Shown here piece by piece: positions 6,830 to 13,492 of a stretch of DNA of 30,091 nt; position 1 is the stretch's first letter; each line of letters starts with the position of its first letter. The position numbers and the translations under genes are program-made. The stretch is from a virus, in the IMG/VR virus record IMGVR_UViG_3300032401_000054, positions 1 through 30,091 of that record; one strand, written 5' to 3'. Below the pieces are notes generated by a model. That model made no database searches and was not told the DNA's origin. It was given only the letters and a program-made list of their open reading frames with translations.

Positions 6830-7003
6830 TTACTTTTTTCTTTCTTCTAAAATTTCTGTTCTTAACAGTTGAAGCAGATTTTTAAGATCTTGTGAAGATT
6901 TTCTAGCTCTTGTACCGGCACTTTTGTTACCTGTGTAAAATTTGTTAACATCAGCACTTAGTTGTTCGGTCAATTCTTTGATTTGTTCAATTGTACTATT
7001 CAT
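6830..7003 (-). CDS. Hc1 / histone H1-like DNA-binding protein
   Basis: A 57-residue protein whose middle, GNKSAGTRARKSSQDLKNLL (residues 25-44), matches the signature GNKAAGTRARK of the bacterial Hc1/histone-H1-like family, common in Bacteroidota and Chlamydiae. The N-terminal helix (TIEQIKELTEQLSADVNKFY) and the short basic end ERKK also fit. It lacks the long lysine/alanine tail of chlamydial Hc1. In a phage it could compact or coat DNA, or alter host nucleoid structure. It is encoded just upstream of a small membrane protein in the same strand run. The family match is from memory of the motif but is quite specific. Confidence 0.78.
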   Translation of the reverse strand: MNSTIEQIKELTEQLSADVNKFYTGNKSAGTRARKSSQDLKNLLQLLRTEILEERKK

Positions 7004-7062
7004 TTTATTAAAAATTATTGTTTATTACATTTAAATTACATTTTTTATAATTAATGTAAAGT

Positions 7063-7536
7063 TTATAGTGTGAGATTTTTATCTAAGGTTTTGTAAATAT
7101 TATAAATTAAATCTAAATCAACTTGAGTAAATGGTTTTTCTCGATTGAATAAGTCGATAAAGAAATTGTCTATTGAATTTGTTATAACATCTTTATTTTG
7201 ATTGTAGTAAATTTCTTGAAATAAGTTGAAAAAGTATTCTCTGTGTTCCCCTTCAAATTCAAAAGTTATACTTTCTCTTTTGAAATTTTCCAAAATTTTA
7301 TTCCAACACCACTCAAAATGTTTTAAGTTGTCACCCTCAGTCATTTCAACTTTGGTTTCATTACTATTTTCAGAATTACCTAAATATGTGGATTTAATTA
7401 GAAAAAACAAACTAAATGAAAAATCATAATACAATTCCATTTTTTCAGGGATTATATTATTAACTCGAAACCAAATATCAACTTCTTCGGGATCTAAATT
7501 CTTAGTTATGTAATTAAAAAAATTATCCATAGCCAT
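7063..7536 (-). CDS. Hypothetical protein
   Basis: A 157-residue acidic protein without a recognisable domain. Aromatic residues are frequent (MDNFFNYITKNL, WFRVNNIIPEKMELYYDFSF, FNLFQEIYYNQNKD), and the composition suggests an all-helical soluble fold. Two in-frame ATGs at 7536 and 7530 are both possible starts. A TTAGAG sequence just upstream could serve as a weak ribosome binding site, which is rare in this window. It lies between the acidic zinc-ribbon protein and the Hc1-like gene, all on the minus strand. Confidence 0.6.
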   Translation of the reverse strand: MAMDNFFNYITKNLDPEEVDIWFRVNNIIPEKMELYYDFSFSLFFLIKSTYLGNSENSNETKVEMTEGDNLKHFEWCWNKILENFKRESITFEFEGEHREYFFNLFQEIYYNQNKDVITNSIDNFFIDLFNREKPFTQVDLDLIYNIYKTLDKNLTL

Positions 7537-7579
7537 CTCTAACTATGAATAATTATAGGACAAGGTATTTTTTTGTAAA

Positions 7580-9151
7580 TTATTGCGTCTTTCTGTTGTA
7601 TCCCATTAACTGTTGGATTCTGCCAAACTCTTCGTTTAGTTGATTTTCCTGTTTAATGTTTTTACTTTCTTCCAACTTGTTTAAAACACTTTGAGCTGTT
7701 TTTTTACCTCTTTTAGACTTAAGTGTACCTCTTTCAGTTTCTTCACCGGCTTGATCAACAGGTTGTGGTTGTCTCTTATAAGAAGCATTCATCTGTTCTT
7801 GACCATATAAGTTATCTTTGAAGTTCTTATAGAATCTCTCCCCTACTTCACTTGGTACAACATTACCTAAAGCCTTACCGTCTTTATCAACTTGTGCGTT
7901 TCCATTAGTACTACTTCCAACTAATTGACCTTTAATTTTTTCATCATTAGGTTTGATTTCATCATAAACCAAGTTAGTTTGTCCTGGATAAGAAAAAGCT
8001 TCAATATATTCATCAACAGCGTCTGATGGGGTATATTTTTTTCTTTTAGCTTTCATTCCACCATTTTCCGTTGGAAATTTTTGAGTTTCTTTCATTTCAT
8101 ACTTAGAAAACTTATCTGAAGATCCTTTTAAATAATCAGTCATTTTTTTAGCGACATTTTTTAAATAATCTTCGTTTTCTTTTTTATCTGCCTTGTGTAC
8201 TCTTTCGTATTCTGTATAACCCTTTGGTTCTTTAACTGAAAATTTCTTTTTTTCTTCATTTACAATATTTTCAATTAAGTCAATTAAATCTGATTCTGTA
8301 AATAATATTGATTCTTTAACATTATATTTTTTACCGTCAACTTCAAATTCATCTTTGTGGTGTTTTTTAGCGTTAGACAAAGCCCCTGTGAAAGCATTAC
8401 CTTCATCAGTTTCTTCTTTTTCAAAATCAACTTCATAAAGTTGTTCTTCTTCATCTTGTTGTTTTCTTAACATTTTAAAGTCTTCTCCGTCTATCTTTCC
8501 GTTTTTGTTTTTATCAATATTTCTTTGTTTTCCGTAAAGTTTTTCGTCTAACTCTTCGTAGTTATTTTCATATTCATTAAATTCCTCATTTTCTTCTAAT
8601 TCATTCCAATCTGTTTCAATATCTAAATCTTCAAAGTCATTATCTTCATCATCATAGTCTGTAAAATTAAATTCTTCGTAGTCATCGTCATCGTCCTCAT
8701 CACCTTTAAGAAGTTTTTCAATTTCATCGTTAGTCATTTGGTTTTTAAACTTTGTTTTTCCAAATCTTGGGTGTCCGTCATCCATACCTCCAAGTTCTTG
8801 AAGATCAATTTCGTACATATTGCCACATTCTGAACATTCACCTTCGTTCATTTCTCCACCACATGATTCACACATGTTAGATCCTTCCATGTTCTCTTCT
8901 TCTTGAAGATCAATTTCGTACATATTGCCACATTCTGAACATTCACCTTCGTTCATTTCTCCACCACATGATTCACACATGTTAGATCCTTCCATGTTCT
9001 CTTCTTCTTGAACATAATCAAATTCATTATCTTTGTTCAATTTAAGAGTTTTGTTGTAATCAAGTTTGTTCATAAGCGATTCCGCCTTTTCTTCAAGATC
9101 TTCTTTTAAGATTTTTCTGAAAGCATTTACTATATAGTTTTTATTACTCAT
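7580..9151 (-). CDS. Large acidic protein with duplicated Cys4 units and an EF-hand loop
   Basis: A 523-residue protein. Residues 1-35 are helical (NAFRKILKEDLEEKAESL). Two perfect 35-residue copies follow, each with CxxC...CxxC (C59, C62, C71, C74 and C94, C97, C106, C109), which look like rubredoxin/zinc-ribbon knuckles. Residues 150-205 are extremely acidic. DKNKNGKIDGED at 213-224 fits a calcium-binding EF-hand loop, with D at positions 1 and 12, N at 3 and 5, and G at 6. ILFTESDLIDLIENIVNEE near residue 280 repeats a helix I associate with phage tag sequences. The last 20 residues, LNEEFGRIQQLMGYN, contain a RIxxL motif like the N-terminal tags at 1-880. Function unknown; an internal virion or scaffold-like protein is an inference. 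Confidence 0.75.
   Translation of the reverse strand: MSNKNYIVNAFRKILKEDLEEKAESLMNKLDYNKTLKLNKDNEFDYVQEEENMEGSNMCESCGGEMNEGECSECGNMYEIDLQEEENMEGSNMCESCGGEMNEGECSECGNMYEIDLQELGGMDDGHPRFGKTKFKNQMTNDEIEKLLKGDEDDDDDYEEFNFTDYDDEDNDFEDLDIETDWNELEENEEFNEYENNYEELDEKLYGKQRNIDKNKNGKIDGEDFKMLRKQQDEEEQLYEVDFEKEETDEGNAFTGALSNAKKHHKDEFEVDGKKYNVKESILFTESDLIDLIENIVNEEKKKFSVKEPKGYTEYERVHKADKKENEDYLKNVAKKMTDYLKGSSDKFSKYEMKETQKFPTENGGMKAKRKKYTPSDAVDEYIEAFSYPGQTNLVYDEIKPNDEKIKGQLVGSSTNGNAQVDKDGKALGNVVPSEVGERFYKNFKDNLYGQEQMNASYKRQPQPVDQAGEETERGTLKSKRGKKTAQSVLNKLEESKNIKQENQLNEEFGRIQQLMGYNRKTQ
8795..9012 (-). repeat. Perfect 105-bp tandem duplication
   Basis: Two adjacent 105-bp copies (8795-8899 and 8900-9004) with no mismatch seen, followed by the first eight bases of a third. 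Each encodes one 35-residue zinc-knuckle unit in frame. Lack of synonymous differences points to a recent duplication or to gene conversion. Confidence 0.93.
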
Positions 9152-9165
9152 TTTAATTTTTATTA

Positions 9166-9173
9166 ATAAATAT
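9166..9173 (-). promoter_or_regulatory. Candidate promoter octamer ATATTTAT
   Basis: ATATTTAT followed by TAATAAAAATTAAA and the ATG of the acidic zinc-knuckle gene. The 17 bases from the octamer onward nearly repeat those upstream of the leucine-rich-repeat gene at 2265, which makes a shared signal more plausible than AT-richness alone. Confidence 0.4.
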
Positions 9174-9175
9174 CT

Positions 9176-9928
9176 TTATTTTTGCCTTTTTTTAATCTCG
9201 TTGAATATAATCTCTGAAATAAAATCTTTATCCAACTTATAATTGCTCGAGACACTATCTATGGCGTTTTGAACTGAGTCGTTTTCAAATATTTTTAACG
9301 CTCTTATATCCCCCTGATTACAGTATGGGAATTTTTTACATTTATCTTTCACTTGTACTCTTTTAGCGCCTGGCATCCATTTAGTCGACGCTCCTTTCCA
9401 ATTTTTCTTACTTAATGATTTTGCCCAAACGGCAGGTTGATTGTATTGGCCTGAGGAAGAAGATGAGGTCGCTTCTTTTGTTTCAACTTTTTCAGTTTGT
9501 TCTCTTATAGTTTTAACATTATTTGTTGTTGCTGATGTGGATCCCGAGTTTGGTCCGGAACTAAATAAAGGTGCCGAATATCCTCCAGCTGAGGCGGCTC
9601 CCGTAGTTTCTTTAGTCTCTTCTTTATGTTTTGTATTTGTATCTAATATTGAATTAAAAAAATCATTGAGTTGTTCAGGTTCATTTAAAAATTCTTTTAT
9701 TTTTTTTCTTTTTTCTCTTACGGAAAATTTAGAACTTTTTATTATCTTATAAATTTCAATAATATCTTTTTTGTCTTTTAAAAATGAAAGATAATGTGTT
9801 TTTTCTTCTTCCGATTCTTTTTGTTCACCTTTCTCAATGTTTTTTATAACATTTCTTCTTAAATCTGATTGACCAGAAAGTTTTGATGTTACCGCATTTT
9901 TTAACTTATCAATTACATTTTGGTCCAT
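9176..9928 (-). CDS. Hypothetical phage protein with GA/SG-rich linkers
   Basis: The ATG at 9928 overlaps the stop of the upstream gene as TAATG, so it is preferred over the longer frame starting at 9955; this gives 250 residues. The first 100 residues are helical and charged. Two low-complexity motifs of the same design follow: TGAASAGGYSAPLF and ATSSSSSGQYNQPAVWAK, that is an acidic/Thr lead, small residues, Gly-x-Tyr and Pro. Next comes a basic stretch and a compact C-terminal block, KCKKFPYCNQGDIRALKIF, with two cysteines. I associate such motifs with uncharacterised proteins of large environmental phages but cannot name a family. Co-location with the tagged acidic protein suggests a virion role. 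Confidence 0.65.
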   Translation of the reverse strand: MDQNVIDKLKNAVTSKLSGQSDLRRNVIKNIEKGEQKESEEEKTHYLSFLKDKKDIIEIYKIIKSSKFSVREKRKKIKEFLNEPEQLNDFFNSILDTNTKHKEETKETTGAASAGGYSAPLFSSGPNSGSTSATTNNVKTIREQTEKVETKEATSSSSSGQYNQPAVWAKSLSKKNWKGASTKWMPGAKRVQVKDKCKKFPYCNQGDIRALKIFENDSVQNAIDSVSSNYKLDKDFISEIIFNEIKKRQK

Positions 9929-10173
9929 TACACATTTCTGAATTTTTGTTCCCAAAAACCTCTTTGTTGGTACATAACCGTAAAGTATTCTTGAAAGGAT
10001 TTAGTTATTAATTCTTTTACATCTTTTTTTAAAGTACCTCGAGATAATTCAGAAGAAACTTTGTCTAATAATTTTTTTTCAAATTGTTTAGAACTGTTTG
10101 AATCAAAAAAATCTTTTATTTCTTTTTTGATCATTGATTCAATTTCCTTCCTATCTGTTGATGTTAGTGCCAT
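9928..10173 (-). CDS. Small helical phage protein
   Basis: An 81-residue, almost entirely helical protein (MALTSTDRKEIESMIKKEIK, FEKKLLDKVSSEL) ending in YQQRGFWEQKFRNV. It is coupled on both sides: its ATG overlaps the stop of the upstream gene as TAATG, and its own stop overlaps the next start the same way. Function unknown. The compact, tightly packed arrangement suggests it is made in a fixed ratio with its neighbour. Confidence 0.7.
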   Translation of the reverse strand: MALTSTDRKEIESMIKKEIKDFFDSNSSKQFEKKLLDKVSSELSRGTLKKDVKELITKSFQEYFTVMYQQRGFWEQKFRNV

Positions 10174-10589
10174 TACTTTATAATTAAAAGGTATGTTAAT
10201 GGTGCAATTATTACTCCTGATATGATATTAAATAGGGTATTTTTAGTTTTTAATCTTTTATATTCTTTATTTAATCTTTTGTTTTCTTCTTTATATATTT
10301 TTACTTTTTCTTCTGTTTGCAAAATTATTTGTCCACTTAAAGAATCTTTTTCAACCCAAGTTTTGTTTGTTTTTTCTAACAAAACTATTTTATTATTAAG
10401 TTCTGTAATTTCTTTTTTATCTAAAATTGATAACTCTTTTAATTTATCGTAGTCATTTAGATCAAACAAAATTTTTTGAACAATGTTATAAGGGATACTC
10501 ATTTGTATTGTATCAACGGATTTTTTAATTTGAGCCTCAGAAATGAAACTAACAAATACAAATGAAATTAAAAATATTATTTGTTTCAT
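10173..10589 (-). CDS. Secreted/anchored coiled-coil protein, possible spanin component
   Basis: A 138-residue protein with a signal peptide at residues 1-19 (MKQIIFLISFVFVSFISEAQ), whose end SEAQ is typical of Bacteroidota type I signal peptides. A predominantly helical body follows, with a coiled coil at about 55-115, and a hydrophobic C-terminal segment (FNIISGVIIAPLTYLLIIK). It directly follows a gene for an N-terminally anchored coiled-coil protein and lies downstream of the amidase. That pairing is what a two-component spanin or another envelope-disrupting pair would look like. There is no lipobox, so it is not a classical outer-membrane lipoprotein spanin. The role is inferred from position and topology only. 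Confidence 0.6.
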   Translation of the reverse strand: MKQIIFLISFVFVSFISEAQIKKSVDTIQMSIPYNIVQKILFDLNDYDKLKELSILDKKEITELNNKIVLLEKTNKTWVEKDSLSGQIILQTEEKVKIYKEENKRLNKEYKRLKTKNTLFNIISGVIIAPLTYLLIIK

Positions 10590-10590
10590 A

Positions 10591-10944
10591 TTAAAAATTA
10601 TATCTACTTCTTAACAGACTATCAATTTTTCTATTGTCTGAATTTTTTATATCTTCTTTTTTTTGCGTGTAGTAATTATTTACCTCTTTTTTTTCAACTT
10701 TTATATTTAAGATTTTGTTGTCAATCTCATCTATTTTATGTTGGTAAACCTGAATTGAGTCACTAAGGTTCTTTTGAAGGGTTTTTACTTCATTAATGTG
10801 TTTATCAATTTCTTCTAACTTATATTTGTTAAGTTCAGACATGTCAGGTGTTGGTGTAAAAACTCTAACCAACAAATAAACAAAAATCACCCCCAATATT
10901 GAGAGTGTGATCGTTGTCCAATTTTTAATAAAAAATTCTTTCAT
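10591..10944 (-). CDS. Inner-membrane-anchored coiled-coil protein, possible i-spanin
   Basis: A 117-residue protein with one N-terminal membrane span (residues 10-29, TTITLSILGVIFVYLLVRVF) and a long periplasmic-type coiled coil (EEIDKHINEVKTLQKNLSDS and beyond) ending in a short basic tail. This N-in, C-out topology with a coiled-coil ectodomain is that of inner-membrane spanins. Its ATG overlaps the stop of the upstream gene by one base, and its stop is one base before the next ATG. Its place after the endolysin supports a lysis role, but spanins diverge too far for sequence proof. Confidence 0.6.
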   Translation of the reverse strand: MKEFFIKNWTTITLSILGVIFVYLLVRVFTPTPDMSELNKYKLEEIDKHINEVKTLQKNLSDSIQVYQHKIDEIDNKILNIKVEKKEVNNYYTQKKEDIKNSDNRKIDSLLRSRYNF

Positions 10945-11501
10945 TACATTTCTTGTCTTGATGACACAATCTTACTCCATTTAGATTTAAACTTTTCGTA
11001 GTAATTTTGTAATTTATTTATTAATTCTAAATACTCTTCATTAACTTTAACCATTTGACCATTTATATAAATTCCGTGTGGTTCATTAATTGTATAAAAA
11101 AATTCTAAATCAAGTTCTACTATTTTTCCTGACCACTCAACATTTTCAGAAAACACATCCATTTTTTCAAACTCAACCAATTCTGCAACCTCAGATCTAA
11201 ATTCGTCAACACTTTCAGTAAACGCATTTTTTTCGTCAGTCGTTAATTGTAAATCGGAATCTATTTTTCCATGTAATACCAAAACATTGCCTTGAATCTT
11301 ATATCCTTTTTGTTTATCTTGTTTTTTTCCAACATAATCAGAATCTTTTTTTTCTTGATTAATTGTAACTTCTTTTTCCACAGGTTGTTCTGTAAGTAGG
11401 GAATATTTTCCTCTTATTTCATTTTTGGCACTTTCATTCATGTTAGAAAATATTTTTCTTGAATTTTCAACCAATTTTTTTATTTCTTCGTAATTACTCA
11501 T
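10944..11501 (-). CDS. Hypothetical protein of the lysis region
   Basis: A 185-residue protein starting eight bases inside the end of the amidase gene. The N-terminal 40 residues are helical (EEIKKLVENSRKIFSNM, then EIRGKYSLLTEQ) and end in an LTE-Q tetrapeptide like the tag ends at 1-880. Residues 70-165 look like a beta-rich domain (KIQGNVLVLHGKIDSDLQL, HGIYINGQMVKVNEEYLELI) and the C-terminus is basic. I recall no named family. It may be an accessory to the endolysin or a virion protein translated with it. Confidence 0.6.
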   Translation of the reverse strand: MSNYEEIKKLVENSRKIFSNMNESAKNEIRGKYSLLTEQPVEKEVTINQEKKDSDYVGKKQDKQKGYKIQGNVLVLHGKIDSDLQLTTDEKNAFTESVDEFRSEVAELVEFEKMDVFSENVEWSGKIVELDLEFFYTINEPHGIYINGQMVKVNEEYLELINKLQNYYEKFKSKWSKIVSSRQEM

Positions 11502-12087
11502 TTTCTAATAGTTTTTTAAATTCTTCAAAATTAAAAGCTGGACTAATGTCCGTTGCAAACTCATCAAAGTTAGATTTAGTTAATATACCAAGAAATGATT
11601 CACATCCCTTAACTTTTGTATTATGCCCAATACAATTCAAACTAATTCCTACTTCTTTTGACAAACTTTTACAAAGTTCTGCAGTTTTTTTTAACTGTAT
11701 TTTAGTGTAAGGTTGCCAAAAAAAATAATCTCTCCACTTTCTGTCTACAATATTTCCTTTATAAATATTACCAATCCAGTTAATGTAATGATTTTTAAGT
11801 GGTACTTTTTCTAACCAACCAAGATTTTCTAAACTTATGACTATAGATTTTGCGTTTACTCTTTCATTATTTGAGTATTTTCCATTTTTCATGTTGTCTA
11901 TAACATGAATTATTTTACCTTCTCTATCTACAAAATAGTGTGGTAGTTTAGTAGGCCTACCACCAAATCTATACTTGATAGAAACCATATGATCAATCAA
12001 ATTCCTTGATGTGTGGGTTAGTAAAATTTGTGACTTTTCATTCTCCTCTTTGAAGTGTGAGTGGTTTAGTTTCTCAATGACCTCCAT
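11494..12087 (-). CDS. N-acetylmuramoyl-L-alanine amidase endolysin (Amidase_2 / T7 lysozyme type)
   Basis: A 197-residue single-domain amidase that should cut the bond between N-acetylmuramic acid and L-alanine in peptidoglycan. The family's zinc ligands can be placed: H25 in ILLTHTSRN, H155 in CIGHNTKVKGC and C162, seven residues later. The second conserved block PHYFVDREGKIIHVID (residues 49-64) and ISLENLGWL match the fold. No signal peptide or membrane span is seen, so it would need a holin to reach the wall. It precedes, on the same transcript, an unknown protein and two membrane/coiled-coil genes that complete a plausible lysis cassette. It starts three bases after the stop of the upstream membrane protein gene. 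Confidence 0.88.
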   Translation of the reverse strand: MEVIEKLNHSHFKEENEKSQILLTHTSRNLIDHMVSIKYRFGGRPTKLPHYFVDREGKIIHVIDNMKNGKYSNNERVNAKSIVISLENLGWLEKVPLKNHYINWIGNIYKGNIVDRKWRDYFFWQPYTKIQLKKTAELCKSLSKEVGISLNCIGHNTKVKGCESFLGILTKSNFDEFATDISPAFNFEEFKKLLENE

Positions 12088-12090
12088 AAT

Positions 12091-13293
12091 TTATTTTTTA
12101 TACTTCAAAACTTTTCTTTCCATTTCCTCAAGTTTTTTTTCAATTATTTTTCCTTCCATTAAAGATCCATTCTCATCATAAACTTGACCCTTTTCGTCAA
12201 CATAATATTTGTAAGGTACTTCAACAAAAACTTCAACTAATTTTTCAACAGGAACCTCTCTAACCAACTCAACAATTCTGTCTACTGGTACTTCTTTAAC
12301 TACCTCAACAATTTTTTCAACCTCAACAATTTTTTCAACCTCAACAATTCTTTCAATAATTTCAGGTTCGACTTGGGGGGTGACTTGGGGGGTATCATGT
12401 ATGGTATGGTGTGTCAAATAACTTTCAGGAATCTCCACTTCGTCTTGGAATAGATTCTCCTCATATTCGGGTTTAATTTCGTCTTCTTCTTTTTTTCTAA
12501 AGTTTTTAAACGCTTGGTTTGTGGAAATTACTAACGCAATCGCCAATGGGTCAAAAACAAACACTAAAGTTAATATAAAAAAGTTTGCGGTCTTTTTAAC
12601 ATCCCAACCTGTAATCTCACTTAAATATTTTATCGCTCCTAACTCACCAGATTCAATTTCTACGGATGTAAGGTCCAACACTTCTATATCTAATCTTGTA
12701 ATACTATCATTAAGTGATTCAATTTTTTTAGAAATACCATCTCTATTTTCTTGAGCAACTTTTAACTGAGACTCAAAAGCTTTTCTATTACCCCCATTTG
12801 CTCTTGTAATGACTTGTCCTGTTGTTTTATCAATTGATTGGGTAGTTGTGTTAGTTGAAAGTGCGTTTCTTAGATTGGTAATGTCTTTATCTAAAATACC
12901 TTTTTCGTTTTGATACTCAGTCTTTATTTCTTCAAATCTATTTTTCTTAACTTCAATATTTTCAATTACTTTATTGTTTATTTCAAGTCCCGCAATGTTT
13001 TTTTGAAATCCTGTAGAAAGAAGTCCGTAAATACCAATTGAAGTGAGAAAAGAAAGTGTTACAAGAGCAATCGTGAGATAGATCTTAAGTACTCTATATG
13101 TTTCCTTCCATTTGTTGTGAAGGTATGTTGCAATAGCAATTTTTGATATTTCCAAAAATGATCCCATTATAATAACGGGGATTGCAACTGCAGAGAAGAT
13201 GATTGATAAACCAACAACGCTATAATACGCTGCTGTTCCTGATAGTCCTATTGCACAAAACAACAAAAACCAAGGTAAAAATTTTTTATTCAT
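12091..13293 (-). CDS. Membrane protein with coiled coil and VEKIVEV repeats
   Basis: A 400-residue protein with about three N-terminal membrane spans (WFLLFCAIGLSGTAAYYSVV; FSAVAIPVIIMGSFLEI; TIALVTLSFLTSIGIYGLL). A soluble coiled-coil segment spans residues 100-215, and another span covers 232-258 (FFILTLVFVFDPLAIALVIS). A long cytoplasmic tail follows with repeats of the type VEKIVEV / KEVPVDRIVE (about residues 308-370), which is also found in the protein at 17897-18604. The 18-bp unit encoding VEKIVE occurs three times in tandem. It lies directly upstream of the amidase with a three-base gap. Holin or membrane-platform roles are conceivable, but the size is large for a holin. Function unknown. 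Confidence 0.65.
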   Translation of the reverse strand: MNKKFLPWFLLFCAIGLSGTAAYYSVVGLSIIFSAVAIPVIIMGSFLEISKIAIATYLHNKWKETYRVLKIYLTIALVTLSFLTSIGIYGLLSTGFQKNIAGLEINNKVIENIEVKKNRFEEIKTEYQNEKGILDKDITNLRNALSTNTTTQSIDKTTGQVITRANGGNRKAFESQLKVAQENRDGISKKIESLNDSITRLDIEVLDLTSVEIESGELGAIKYLSEITGWDVKKTANFFILTLVFVFDPLAIALVISTNQAFKNFRKKEEDEIKPEYEENLFQDEVEIPESYLTHHTIHDTPQVTPQVEPEIIERIVEVEKIVEVEKIVEVVKEVPVDRIVELVREVPVEKLVEVFVEVPYKYYVDEKGQVYDENGSLMEGKIIEKKLEEMERKVLKYKK

Positions 13294-13309
13294 TGATTTA
13301 GTTTATTAG

Positions 13310-13317
13310 ATAAATAT
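13310..13317 (-). promoter_or_regulatory. Candidate promoter octamer ATATTTAT
   Basis: ATATTTAT lies 16 bases before the ATG of the membrane-protein/lysis operon and just after the sigma-gene terminator. This is where a promoter for the lysis cassette would be expected. Confidence 0.4.
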
Positions 13318-13352
13318 TAAAGTAACTGAATTAAGGAAAAATATAAACCCTA

Positions 13353-13387
13353 TAAAACAATAAAACCCCCACTGGTACCGGTGGGGG
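13353..13387 (-). terminator. Intrinsic terminator after the sigma gene
   Basis: On the minus strand CCCCCAC and GTGGGGG form a seven-base-pair GC-rich stem around an eight-base loop containing GGTACC, followed by TTTTATTGTTTTA. The U-rich tail fixes the direction as minus. It separates the sigma transcript from the lysis operon. Confidence 0.85.
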
Positions 13388-13492
13388 AGTGTAATTTCAT
13401 CTTACCATATAGATAAGATTGTGGATTTTCACCCTGAGAACCTCGTGTCTCATTCCGCCGAGTTGTATGGGTAATCTCGGTTCAACCCAGTG
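13388..13492 (-). ncRNA. Structured 3' region with predicted H-type pseudoknot
   Basis: The 105 bases between the sigma stop codon and the terminator are clearly richer in G and C than their surroundings and hold no ORF. On the minus strand TGGGT (13489-13485) pairs with ACCCA (13472-13468). CCGAG in that loop (13480-13476) pairs with CTCGG downstream (13462-13458), giving a five-plus-five base-pair H-type pseudoknot. Two further hairpins are TGAGA/TCTCA and ATCTTA/TAAGAT (about 13402-13422). It could be a 3'-UTR-derived small RNA, an RNA-stability element or a ligand-binding element. I found no match to a known RNA class and no tRNA cloverleaf. Confidence 0.5.

Noticed and set aside
9928-9955. 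The longer N-terminus of the 9176-9928 protein (start at 9955)
   Set aside because: It would overlap the upstream gene by 28 bases, whereas the ATG at 9928 forms a TAATG junction as in adjacent pairs.
12369-12393. Two G6 tracts in the membrane-protein gene as a phase-variation site
   Set aside because: They encode repeated PQVTPQV in frame; six-base tracts alone are weak evidence for programmed slippage.
13388-13492. A possible tRNA downstream of the sigma gene (TTCAACC looked like a T-loop on the plus strand)
   Set aside because: No acceptor stem, anticodon arm or CCA could be formed, and the pairing supports a pseudoknot on the minus strand instead.
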